From: Pseudomonas sp. S31
GTDB lineage: Bacteria; Pseudomonadota; Gammaproteobacteria; Pseudomonadales; Pseudomonadaceae
Reading direction: 5' to 3'
DNA: 64,000 bases
Assembly: GCF_016648105.1 (NCBI RefSeq)
Contig: NZ_JACVVE010000026.1
Location: 1 to 64,000, forward strand
This document shows, piece after piece, positions 1 through 7,945 of the stretch. The notes below the pieces were generated by a model that saw nothing but the letters and a program-made list of their open reading frames with translations, did no database searches and was not told the origin of the DNA. The position numbers and the translations under genes are program-made. Numbering within the stretch: position 1 is the stretch's first letter; every line of letters starts with the position of its first letter.

Positions 1-92
1 GCAAAAATCCTTCCTATACTCCCCCTGGCATCCCACATGCCGTCTGCCCAAAAAAATCGCGAAACCTCACATAACAACAACCGAGGTGGCAA

Positions 93-1850
93 ATGGTCTG
101 GCAGCAAATCTACGATCCGTTCGCAAGCCCCTGGCTCTCCACCCTCATGGCCGCCGTCCCGGTGGTGGTCATGCTCGCGGCGTTGGCCTTCTTCCATATC
201 AAAGCCCATATCGCCGCGTTGCTAGCCCTGGGCTCGGCGTTGGTGATCTCGATCCTGGCCTTCGACATGCCGGCCAACATGGCCGGCTCGGCGGCGCTCT
301 ACGGCGCGGCCAACGGCCTGCTGCCGATCGGCTGGATCGTGCTCAACATCATCTTCCTGCACCGCCTTACCACCGAGAACGGCTCGTTCAAGGTGCTCCA
401 GGGCTCCCTGGCGCGCATTACCGACGATCGCCGCCTGCAGTTGTTGCTGATCGCCTTCTGCTTCGGTGCCTTCTTCGAGGGCGCAGCGGGCTTCGGCACG
501 CCGGTGGCGGTAACCGGCGCGATCCTCATCGGCCTGGGCTTCTCGCCACTGGCGGCCTCAGGCCTGGCGCTGATCGCCAATACCGCGCCGGTGGCCTTCG
601 GCGCGCTGGGCACGCCGATCATCACCTTGGCCAAGGTCACCGGCCTGGACGAAATGGAACTGTCGGCGATGGTCGGCCGGCAACTGCCGTTCTTCTCGGT
701 CATCGTGCCGTTCTGGCTGATCTGGGCGTTCGCCGGGTGGCGCAAGATGCTCGAAGTGTGGCCGGCGATCCTGGTCGCCGGAGTCAGCTTCGCGGTACCC
801 CAGTTCCTGGTCTCCAACTTCCACGGGCCGATGCTGGTGGACGTCATCGCCGCGCTGATCTCCATGGCCTGCCTGACTGCCTTCCTGCGCGTGTGGAAAC
901 CGGCCACGGTGCACACCTCGGCAGCGCTGACCGGACGCGTCGACAACTCCAAGGTCGAGGCCGACGACGGCCCCGGCGGCGCGGCGGTCTTTGCCCAGAG
1001 CGACCAGCGCAGCGTGCTCAAGGCCTGGATGCCGTGGATCATCCTTACCGTGTTCGTCTTCGCCTGGGGCACCGCCAGCTTCAAGAACCTGTTCGACACC
1101 CGCCCGCAGCTCGACCCCACCAGCGGCGCGGCGATGCTCGACCCGCAGGGCAAGCCGCTGCGTGAAGCCAACCCGGTGTTCGCCCCGGTGTTCACCTTCG
1201 ACGCGATCCACCAGCAGATCGAGAAAATGCCACCGGTGGTGGCCACGCCGAAGAAGGAAGATGCCCAGTACAAGTTCACCTGGTTCACCGCCACGGGCAG
1301 CGGCATCTTCCTCGCGGCGATCCTCGGCGGACTGCTGATGGGCTATTCGCCGCTTGGGCTGGCGCGCCAGTATTTGCGCACGCTGTGGGTGGTGCGCTAC
1401 TCGCTGATCACCATCGTCGCCATGCTCGCGCTGGGCTTCCTCACCCGTTACTCCGGGCTGGATGCGACCATGGGCCTGGCGTTCGCCGCCACCGGCATCT
1501 TCTACCCCATGTTCGGCACCCTGCTCGGCTGGCTGGGCGTGGCCCTGACCGGCTCGGACACCGCCTCCAACGTGCTGTTCGGTGGCCTGCAACGGGTCAC
1601 CGCCGAGCAGCTGGGGCTAAGCCCGATCCTGATGGCCGCGGCCAACAGCTCCGGTGGCGTGATGGGCAAGATGGTCGATGCCCAGTCCATCGTCGTCGCC
1701 TCCACCGCCACGCGCTGGTACGGCCATGAGGGCGAGATCCTGCGCTACGTGTTCTTCCATTCGGTGATCCTGGCGATCCTGGTCGGCGCCCTGGTCACCC
1801 TGCAAGCCTATGTCGCGCCGTTCACGTCGATGGTGGTCGGCGCCGGCTGA
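93..1850 (+). CDS. lldP: L-lactate permease (LldP/LctP family)
   Basis: Inner-membrane permease for lactate (and probably glycolate) uptake by proton symport. The 585-residue product is hydrophobic throughout, with about 12-14 membrane segments, slightly longer than E. coli LldP (551 residues). Family hallmarks are visible: an N-terminal MVWQQIYDP start, the FFEGAAGFGTPVAV segment near residue 130, and a C-terminal ANSSGGVMGKMVDAQSIVVA segment. The ATG follows a Shine-Dalgarno-like GAGGTGG. Only 92 bases precede it in the window, so an upstream regulator cannot be seen. The lactate dehydrogenase gene that often follows lldP in pseudomonads is absent: the next gene is an unrelated secreted protein. 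Confidence 0.93.
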   Translation: MVWQQIYDPFASPWLSTLMAAVPVVVMLAALAFFHIKAHIAALLALGSALVISILAFDMPANMAGSAALYGAANGLLPIGWIVLNIIFLHRLTTENGSFKVLQGSLARITDDRRLQLLLIAFCFGAFFEGAAGFGTPVAVTGAILIGLGFSPLAASGLALIANTAPVAFGALGTPIITLAKVTGLDEMELSAMVGRQLPFFSVIVPFWLIWAFAGWRKMLEVWPAILVAGVSFAVPQFLVSNFHGPMLVDVIAALISMACLTAFLRVWKPATVHTSAALTGRVDNSKVEADDGPGGAAVFAQSDQRSVLKAWMPWIILTVFVFAWGTASFKNLFDTRPQLDPTSGAAMLDPQGKPLREANPVFAPVFTFDAIHQQIEKMPPVVATPKKEDAQYKFTWFTATGSGIFLAAILGGLLMGYSPLGLARQYLRTLWVVRYSLITIVAMLALGFLTRYSGLDATMGLAFAATGIFYPMFGTLLGWLGVALTGSDTASNVLFGGLQRVTAEQLGLSPILMAAANSSGGVMGKMVDAQSIVVASTATRWYGHEGEILRYVFFHSVILAILVGALVTLQAYVAPFTSMVVGAG

Positions 1851-1883
1851 GCCGTGCCCCGGCACCTCGACCAGCCGGTAGGC

Positions 1884-1923
1884 GCCGATGGCCACCGCGC
1901 AGCACAGCGCGGTGGCCATCGGC
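1884..1923. terminator. Long perfect hairpin downstream of lldP
   Basis: Two 17-base arms (1884-1900 and 1907-1923) are perfectly complementary around a 6-base loop, 34 bases after the lldP stop. The position suits a transcription terminator or RNA-stabilising hairpin. There is no clear T-tract after it, so factor-independent termination is unproven. The rest of 1924-2050 shows no gene I can support. Confidence 0.45.
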
Positions 1924-2050
1924 GTCATCACGAAGTGCGATATGAAAACAGTAAGTTGATACAAATACGCCAGCACGGCAGCAAACAGGCAACTAGGCTA
2001 TAGCGCTGTTTCAGCCCATTAACACAGTGTGCGTGCGCGAGCGAAAGCCT

Positions 2051-3964
2051 ATGAGACAGACCTTTGCCCTGACCCTGATCGCCTTCGCCAGCCTGGCCCA
2101 GGCGGCACCGATGCGCTGGGGCGATGTGCGCGATGGCAGCCTGTACCTGCAACCCAGCCGCGCCGACACACTGCATGTCACCTGGGTACCGGCCTGGCAG
2201 ACCAGCGCCAACGAAGAGCACCTCTACCTGCTCGACGGCCAGGGCCAGTTGCGGGCCGAGCGCTTCATCCCCGCCAGCGAGGGCCACGGCCTGCAGAACT
2301 GGCCGTTACCCGCCAGCCGCAGCAGCTACCGGGTCGAGGTGCCGGGCTACAGTTTCCGCCGCTACCGCTTCGAGCACGACGACAGTACCGTGGCCCTGTT
2401 CGAGCCGGCCAAGGTGCATTTCAGCGCTGAAGTCAGCCGCGACGTCGAGCTGTATTTCAAGATTCCTGCTGGCGAACATGCGGTGCTCGGCGGCAAGTAC
2501 TTCGGCGGTGTTCGCGCCCTGCAGGCGCAGCGCCTGGGCGACGCCAAGGCCTTGGAGCTCAAGCTCACGCCCTACCCCGACTATCCACGCTTCGACCGCC
2601 TCGAACTCCCCGTCTCGGCCCAGGACCAGACCTGGCGCCTGCGCCTGCTGGGCAGCGGCAAGGCGGCGTTCTGGCTCGACGGCAGCGCCAATCTGTTCGC
2701 CCAGCGCCCGGAACACCTCCAGGCCCTGCGCCAGGAAGATGGCCGCACCGAGCTGACCTTGCACGGCGAGCAGCTCGGCCCCACCCCGCACCTGGGCGTC
2801 GCCCTGCCCTACGTGCTGCCGCCGCCAGAAAGCTACGCCGCCCTCGACGCCCTGCAACCCAAGGCCGCCGGCTTCTACAGCTCGGTCGACATCCTTGCCA
2901 CCCGGCCCCACTACGAGGACGCGTTCCGCCGCTTCTACCAGGAGCGCGGCAAGATCGACCAGAACATCACCCTGCTGGCGGCCAGCGGTCGCAAGGCCGA
3001 CCTGGCCATCGACCAGCAGAGCTTCAAGGGCCTGGATGCCTGGCTGGCCGGCACCGTGGCCCTGGGCGGCAAGGGGATTCACTACCTGTCGTTCGCCGAC
3101 GAGCCCAACTACAACTACCCCGACTACGCCACCTACAAGGCTTTTTTCGATGCCATGGACCAGCGCGTTCGCGCCTACCCTGGCGCCCGCGAGGCCGGCG
3201 TGCGCATCGCCATGCCAGCCAGTTCGCGCTTCGTCAATGGCCCGTTCACCGCGCAGGGCGCCCAACGCCGTGGCATCGACTGGGCGAAACGCATGCTGCA
3301 GGAGTCCGGGCCGCAGATCGACGCCCTGGCCTGGCATGAATGGATGATCCGCGACCTGCTCGCCACCCGGGTGTACCGCGACAGCGTACGGCGCGCCGCC
3401 GAGGTGGTCGGCCTGGACGCCAATGGGCGGCCGCGCAAGGCCCTGTTGCTCGACCAGACCAACATCTCCAGCGGCGGCAGTGTCAGCCCCTACGACCAGG
3501 AAACCCACTTTGCCTCGCTGTGGTGGGCCTCGGTGGCGATCAACTCGGCGCAGGACGGCTTGCTGGACATGCTCAACTGGTTCCAGGCCGCCGACGACCC
3601 TCACCACCTCAAGGGCATGATCCGCATGCCCGCGCCCAACCGTTTCGAACTCAAGCCTGTTGGCCTGGCCCAGCAGTTCATGCAAGCGCACTGGCTGGAC
3701 CAGGTGCAGCGCCTGGACAACAGCGCCTTCGAGGTCGACGCCCTGGCCATGGCTCGCCAGCAGCAACGCAGCATCCTCGGGGTGAACAAGGGCACGCGCC
3801 TGCAGCATGTCAGCCTGAGCGGCACCGCCGGAGCCTGCCCGGCACTGGCCCTGTTCGGCCCCGACAGCCGCAGCCGCACGATGCAGCCAACCTGCAGCGG
3901 CGACCGGGTGGCCTTCGAGCTGCCGGGTGAAACCCTGTTCGCCCTGACCTGGCAGGCCCCCTGA
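2051..3964 (+). CDS. Large secreted protein of unknown function, possible glycosidase-like fold
   Basis: 637-residue product whose family I do not recognise. The first about 18 residues (MRQTFALTLIAFASLAQA) form a clear Sec signal peptide, so export to periplasm or beyond is expected. The ATG at 2051 is chosen because it begins the signal peptide; an in-frame GTG at 2027 would add eight charged residues. The first half looks beta-rich. The second half contains SFADEPNYNYPDY, WHEWMIRDLL and LLLDQTNISSGG stretches with acidic and aromatic residues that resemble a TIM-barrel glycoside hydrolase, but this is an impression, not an assignment. It converges on the tonB gene with only 6 bases between the stops, so it is not part of that operon. 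Confidence 0.75.
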   Translation: MRQTFALTLIAFASLAQAAPMRWGDVRDGSLYLQPSRADTLHVTWVPAWQTSANEEHLYLLDGQGQLRAERFIPASEGHGLQNWPLPASRSSYRVEVPGYSFRRYRFEHDDSTVALFEPAKVHFSAEVSRDVELYFKIPAGEHAVLGGKYFGGVRALQAQRLGDAKALELKLTPYPDYPRFDRLELPVSAQDQTWRLRLLGSGKAAFWLDGSANLFAQRPEHLQALRQEDGRTELTLHGEQLGPTPHLGVALPYVLPPPESYAALDALQPKAAGFYSSVDILATRPHYEDAFRRFYQERGKIDQNITLLAASGRKADLAIDQQSFKGLDAWLAGTVALGGKGIHYLSFADEPNYNYPDYATYKAFFDAMDQRVRAYPGAREAGVRIAMPASSRFVNGPFTAQGAQRRGIDWAKRMLQESGPQIDALAWHEWMIRDLLATRVYRDSVRRAAEVVGLDANGRPRKALLLDQTNISSGGSVSPYDQETHFASLWWASVAINSAQDGLLDMLNWFQAADDPHHLKGMIRMPAPNRFELKPVGLAQQFMQAHWLDQVQRLDNSAFEVDALAMARQQQRSILGVNKGTRLQHVSLSGTAGACPALALFGPDSRSRTMQPTCSGDRVAFELPGETLFALTWQAP

Positions 3965-3970
3965 GCCGGA

Positions 3971-4759
3971 TTACTGGATGCGGTAGGTGAAGATGTTCTT
4001 CACATTGGCCACCGCCACCGCCTGACCGTTGACGACGCGAGGCTGGTAGCGGAAACGCTTGGCCGCCGCCAGCGAAGGCTTGATGAACAACGGGTGGCAG
4101 TTGCCGACTACCTGGGGATCGTTGACCCGGCCAGTGGCGTCGACCGTATAGACCACGGTGCACTCGCCTTCGATGCGACGATCCAGCGCCCGTTGCGGGT
4201 AATCGGGAGTCTCCTTGGCGATCGGCAGATACTGACGGCTGGCCGCATCGGCCTCGGCGCGGGCTCGGGCCGCAGCAGCCTGACGTTCGGCTTCGGCGTC
4301 ACGGGCCTGGCGTTCCCGCTCCATGCGCGCCCGCTCGGCCTCGGCCTGCAGTTGCTTGTCCCGGGCCAGTTGTTCGCGACGCTCGACTTCCCGCTGCGCC
4401 TGCTCGACCCGTTGCTGCTCGCGCCGCTCCTGCTGTACCCGCTTGCGCGCCAACGCGGCCTCGTCGACCACCGGCGGCGCGGGTGCGGGCTTGGCCACGG
4501 GCGTTGGCTCGGCGAGCGCTGGCGGCGTCGCCGCGACTGGCTCGGGTACCGGGATCGGTGCCGGCCGGGGCAACTCGACCAGCTGTGTCTGGATGATCGC
4601 CGCCGGCGCCGGCGGCAACACTGGCGCCTGCGACAGGTTGAACAACAGGCAGGCTAGCCCGGCATGCAGGGCCACCGCCGTGCCCAGCGCGGCACCGTGT
4701 TCGCGCCAGGCTGGCCAGCGCGGTTGCAGCTGGGGGGGTGCGAAGGTCAGGCTGGTCAT
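3971..4759 (-). CDS. TonB-family energy transducer
   Basis: 262-residue TonB-like protein that couples the proton motive force to outer-membrane receptors through ExbB-ExbD. Order: one membrane anchor at about residues 24-45, a Pro/Ala/Val-rich stretch at about 46-95, a long charged coiled coil (Arg/Glu/Gln-rich) at about 95-170, and a C-terminal TonB domain with the YPQRALDRRIEGECTVVY segment and terminal FRYQPRVVNGQAV...FTYRIQ. It is last in the operon receptor-phytase-exbB-exbD-tonB, with 2 bases between the exbD stop and its ATG. The location suggests it serves mainly the receptor at 7946-10414. A long coiled coil is unusual for classical TonB but common in accessory pseudomonad TonBs. 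Confidence 0.9.
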   Translation of the reverse strand: MTSLTFAPPQLQPRWPAWREHGAALGTAVALHAGLACLLFNLSQAPVLPPAPAAIIQTQLVELPRPAPIPVPEPVAATPPALAEPTPVAKPAPAPPVVDEAALARKRVQQERREQQRVEQAQREVERREQLARDKQLQAEAERARMERERQARDAEAERQAAAARARAEADAASRQYLPIAKETPDYPQRALDRRIEGECTVVYTVDATGRVNDPQVVGNCHPLFIKPSLAAAKRFRYQPRVVNGQAVAVANVKNIFTYRIQ

Positions 4760-4761
4760 GG

Positions 4762-5205
4762 TCAGGGCGCCTCGGTGATCAGGCCCAGGCGGCTGACGCC
4801 ACCGCGCTGCAACTCGGCAATCCCGGCGACCACCGCAGCGTAGTCGGTGTGCTGGTCGGCGCGCAGGTACACCTGGGTCTGCGGGTCCTCGGCGACGATG
4901 GCGGCGATCTTCTCGCGCATCTGTGCGGTATCCACGGCGCTGTCGGTCTGCGCCGTGGTGTCCACTTCACTGCCGAGGTTCCAGTAGTAGCTGCCATCGG
5001 CCTTGACCGACAGGGTCACGATGCGCTGCTGATTGGGCGTGGGCAGCGCCTCGGCAGCCACCTTGGGCAGCTCGATCTGCACGCCCTGCACCAGCATCGG
5101 CGCGGTCACCATGAAGATCACCAGCAGTACCAGCATCACGTCGATGTACGGCACTACATTCATTTCGGCCTTGAGGCCGTGCTTGCGGACGGGTTTGACC
5201 AGCAT
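4762..5205 (-). CDS. exbD: ExbD/TolR-family proton-channel subunit
   Basis: 147-residue ExbD-type protein: short cytoplasmic N-terminus, one membrane helix (VVPYIDVMLVLLVIFMVTAP) carrying the conserved proton-pathway Asp at about residue 21, then a periplasmic domain. The start at 5205 is supported by a strong ribosome site (GAGGAGAA) and by the family length; the frame is open further upstream but that extension overlaps exbB and is not credible. With ExbB and TonB it energises outer-membrane transport; the neighbours suggest dedication to the phytase-linked receptor. Confidence 0.93.
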   Translation of the reverse strand: MLVKPVRKHGLKAEMNVVPYIDVMLVLLVIFMVTAPMLVQGVQIELPKVAAEALPTPNQQRIVTLSVKADGSYYWNLGSEVDTTAQTDSAVDTAQMREKIAAIVAEDPQTQVYLRADQHTDYAAVVAGIAELQRGGVSRLGLITEAP

Positions 5206-5216
5206 CTGCGTTCTCC

Positions 5217-5927
5217 TCAGGCGGCTGCGGCCAGCGCCGGGTTGGCGCCCTGCAAACGGCGTTGCAGGCGGCCCTGCAGCTCGTTGCCGAAGGCGTAGTA
5301 GCGGGTCAACAGTGCCTGGCTGCGCGCGGAGAGCCGGTTGTACGCCATCACCGCCGGGATCGCCGCGAACAGGCCGATGGCGGTAGCGATCAAGGCTTCG
5401 GCGATGCCGGGGGCGACGGTGGACAGGGTCGCTTGTTGCACCTGGGACAGGCCGAGGAACGAGTTCATGATCCCCCACACCGTGCCGAACAGGCCGATGT
5501 AAGGGCTCACCGAGCCCACCGTGGCGAGGAATGGCAGGCCTTTTTCCAGCCGTTCTTCCTGCTCGGCGATGGCCACCAGCAGGCTGCGCTCGACGCCGTC
5601 GAGCACGCTGTCCGCCTGCTGGCCCGGCTGCAGTTGCTGGAAGCTCTGGTAGCCGGCGACGAACAGCTGCTGCAGCCCGGCGTGCGGCGGTGCCGGCTGG
5701 CTTTTCAGGTCCTGGTACAGCTGGGCGGCTTCACTGCCGCGGAACTGGCGCAGAAAGGCGCGGCTGTGCGCTTCGGTGCGGCGCAACGCGGTGCCGCGCT
5801 GGATGATCAGGTACCAGCTGATCAACGAAGCCAGTACCAGGCACAGCATCACGGCCTGGACCACCAGGCTAGCCTCGCTGACCAGGCCCCAGACGGTGGT
5901 GTGTTCGAGCGGAGTTTGAGTTTGCAT
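5217..5927 (-). CDS. exbB: ExbB/TolQ-family proton-channel subunit
   Basis: 236-residue MotA/TolQ/ExbB family protein with three membrane segments: about residues 12-34, then a pair in the second half. The LFGTVWGIMNSF motif and the TAIGLFAAIPAVMAYN helix are typical. The ATG at 5927 (MQTQTPLEH) has an AAGGAC ribosome site; a start ten codons upstream is possible but poorer. It forms the proton channel with the downstream ExbD (11-base gap). It lies about 96 bases after the phytase stop, so co-transcription is likely though an internal promoter cannot be excluded. Confidence 0.93.
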   Translation of the reverse strand: MQTQTPLEHTTVWGLVSEASLVVQAVMLCLVLASLISWYLIIQRGTALRRTEAHSRAFLRQFRGSEAAQLYQDLKSQPAPPHAGLQQLFVAGYQSFQQLQPGQQADSVLDGVERSLLVAIAEQEERLEKGLPFLATVGSVSPYIGLFGTVWGIMNSFLGLSQVQQATLSTVAPGIAEALIATAIGLFAAIPAVMAYNRLSARSQALLTRYYAFGNELQGRLQRRLQGANPALAAAA

Positions 5928-6023
5928 CGGTAGTGTCCTTCTAGTCGGTGCCGCCATTGGGTTCCATAGTCAATGGCAGCGAGGTTGCGTCTGCATGACA
6001 ACGCCGGTTTTCTCTTGCGGCTC

Positions 6024-7916
6024 TCAGTCGATCTTCAGCGCCTTGGCGATATCCGCCCAGGACACGTACTTGTAGTTCTGGTTGCCCTCGGGCAGGCGCT
6101 TGCGCCCGTCCTGGACCACTAGCATCCCCTGGGCCCACTGCCCGCCGAGGTTCGCCGAGGTGACGTCCAGGCCATCGGTCTCCGAGGCTCCGTCAATGCC
6201 CCGCGCCGCATCCAGGCCCACCTGGAAGCTGCCACGCAGGCGGTACGGTGCCTGGGCCTCGACCACGACATAGCGGTCGTTGCCCTGGCTCGAGATCACC
6301 AGGTAATCGCGCTTGGCGCCGTGGTACAGGGCCAGGCCCTCGATGTCGTCCTTGACCGGCCCGCCGACAGCGATCACCTGCTCGAGCTGTGCCGGCGTCT
6401 CGGCGCGGGCGTCCAGGCTCCAGACCGCGACGTCTTCCTCGGCCACGAACAGGCGCTGGTTGCGGTCGTCGGCCACGCAGCCCTCGGACTGGGTGCGGGT
6501 ACTGAAACTGCGCACCAACTCACCCGCGGCCTTGCCTGTGCGGCCATCGAGGCGGTACTGCACGAAGCGTCCATCCTTGTCGTTGGCGATGACGTGTATC
6601 GCCCCCGTGGCTTCCTTGAACAGGCACAGGCCGTAGATCGCCTCGAGCGGTGTCGGCACCTGGCCAATGTCGCTGAGGTCGCCGCTGGCCGGGTCGATGG
6701 CGAACAAGTGCAGGGTGTTGTGGTCGCGATTGCTGGCCACCGCCAGGTCGACCTGGCGCTCGCCCAGCTGGAAGCCGCTGCGTACATCGACGTTGTTCAG
6801 GCGGCCGACGCGCAGGTCTTGCAACTGCTTGCCCTGCAGGTCGTAGGCGAGCAAGCCGCCTTTCTTGTCGGTGCCCAGCACGCGGCTGCGTTGCGGTTCG
6901 CTGGGGTTGACCCAGATCGCCGGATCGTCCGCCGCGTCGCCCAGGCTCGGCACGCCGTCGGTCTGTACCTGCGCGCTCAGTTGCACCGGCGCCTGGGCGT
7001 TTGCTACAGGCTTGGGCAGCCAGCCCAGGCGTGCCCGGTGGGTGCCCTGGTCATCGGCAAGCAGCAGGTCCAGGCCCTTGTCGCGCACCCGTGCACTGAC
7101 CCGCTCGGGTTCATCCAGGCCCGGCAGCGGCAACTGGCCGGCTCGCTGCCATTGGCCGTCGTCGCGCTGATACAGGTGCAAGGCGCCTGCGCCAGGGTCC
7201 AGTGCCAGCAGTCCACCGGGCACCACGGCCATGCCGGCGGCGGCCTTGGCCAAGCCGCCGAACGGTGCGCGCAAGTCCACCGGTTCGCGCACCAGCGGCG
7301 CCTCGGAGCCGGCTTCGTAGCGCCACAGGCCGACGTTCTCTTCGTTCACGTACAGGCTGTGGGTGCTGTCGTCGACCTGGCAGTACTCGCTTTGCGGCGG
7401 CAGGCTCAGCGCCCGCACCTGGCGGGCCTCGGCCAACGGCTGGCCGGCCTGGGCCACCAGCCATTGCTCGCCGACACCCTCCTCGCCGACCAGGAACAGA
7501 AAATCGTTACGGGCGCTGTCGCGGTACAGGCACAGCCCCTCGATGGCGTAGCGGGTCTTCGGCAGGTACAGCGGCGCGCGCCATTGGCCACCGGCGTCCA
7601 GGCGTGCCAGCAGCGCCTGCTGGCGACGCTTGTCGAGCGTGGCGATCAACACCCCGCGGGCGTCGGCCCGATGATCGAGCGCCTCGAAACGCCCGGCCAG
7701 CTCGCTGAGCACGCGGCCCTGGGCATCCACCAGTTGCAGCGCCTTGGCCGACAGCTGCACGCGCTCGGCCTGCTTCATGAAGGGCAGCGGCGCCAGCCAC
7801 TGGGCCGCGGGATTGTCGCTCTGCCCTGGTTGCAGGGTCAGGCTCGGCGCCGCCTGGGCACCACTCTGCGCCAGGGCGATACACAGCCCCAGCATGGACA
7901 AGGTAAACATACGCAT
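6024..7916 (-). CDS. Beta-propeller phytase (3-phytase family), secreted
   Basis: 630-residue exported phytase-like protein expected to release phosphate from phytate (inositol hexakisphosphate) in a calcium-dependent way. The signal peptide is MRMFTLSMLGLCIALAQSGAQA. The C-terminal half (from about residue 310) holds the classic propeller motifs: DAADDPAIWV, GTDKKGGLLAYDL, GRLNNVDVR, LYGL-like blade repeats, SEGCVADD and DDIEGLALY. The N-terminal half resembles an incomplete second propeller, a known dual-domain arrangement. ATG 7916 is taken; an in-frame TTG at 7922 sits closer to the AGGGA ribosome site, so the start is uncertain by two codons. It lies 29 bases downstream of the TonB receptor gene, with exbB/exbD/tonB following: a phosphate-scavenging operon. 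Confidence 0.9.
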   Translation of the reverse strand: MRMFTLSMLGLCIALAQSGAQAAPSLTLQPGQSDNPAAQWLAPLPFMKQAERVQLSAKALQLVDAQGRVLSELAGRFEALDHRADARGVLIATLDKRRQQALLARLDAGGQWRAPLYLPKTRYAIEGLCLYRDSARNDFLFLVGEEGVGEQWLVAQAGQPLAEARQVRALSLPPQSEYCQVDDSTHSLYVNEENVGLWRYEAGSEAPLVREPVDLRAPFGGLAKAAAGMAVVPGGLLALDPGAGALHLYQRDDGQWQRAGQLPLPGLDEPERVSARVRDKGLDLLLADDQGTHRARLGWLPKPVANAQAPVQLSAQVQTDGVPSLGDAADDPAIWVNPSEPQRSRVLGTDKKGGLLAYDLQGKQLQDLRVGRLNNVDVRSGFQLGERQVDLAVASNRDHNTLHLFAIDPASGDLSDIGQVPTPLEAIYGLCLFKEATGAIHVIANDKDGRFVQYRLDGRTGKAAGELVRSFSTRTQSEGCVADDRNQRLFVAEEDVAVWSLDARAETPAQLEQVIAVGGPVKDDIEGLALYHGAKRDYLVISSQGNDRYVVVEAQAPYRLRGSFQVGLDAARGIDGASETDGLDVTSANLGGQWAQGMLVVQDGRKRLPEGNQNYKYVSWADIAKALKID

Positions 7917-7945
7917 GGTCAAGCGTTATCCCTGAAGACGATGGA

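Noticed and set aside
1851..1976. Hydrophobic open frame on the minus strand at the lldP 3' side (MLAYLYQLTVFISHFVMTP...)
   Set aside because: Only about 40 plausible residues before it runs into lldP antisense; overlaps the perfect hairpin. It could be a remnant of a membrane-protein gene but I cannot support a feature.
1975..2050. Pho box upstream of the secreted protein at 2051
   Set aside because: The best stretch (CTGTTTC-AGCC-CATTAAC) matches too few consensus positions, so membership of this gene in the Pho regulon is not claimed.
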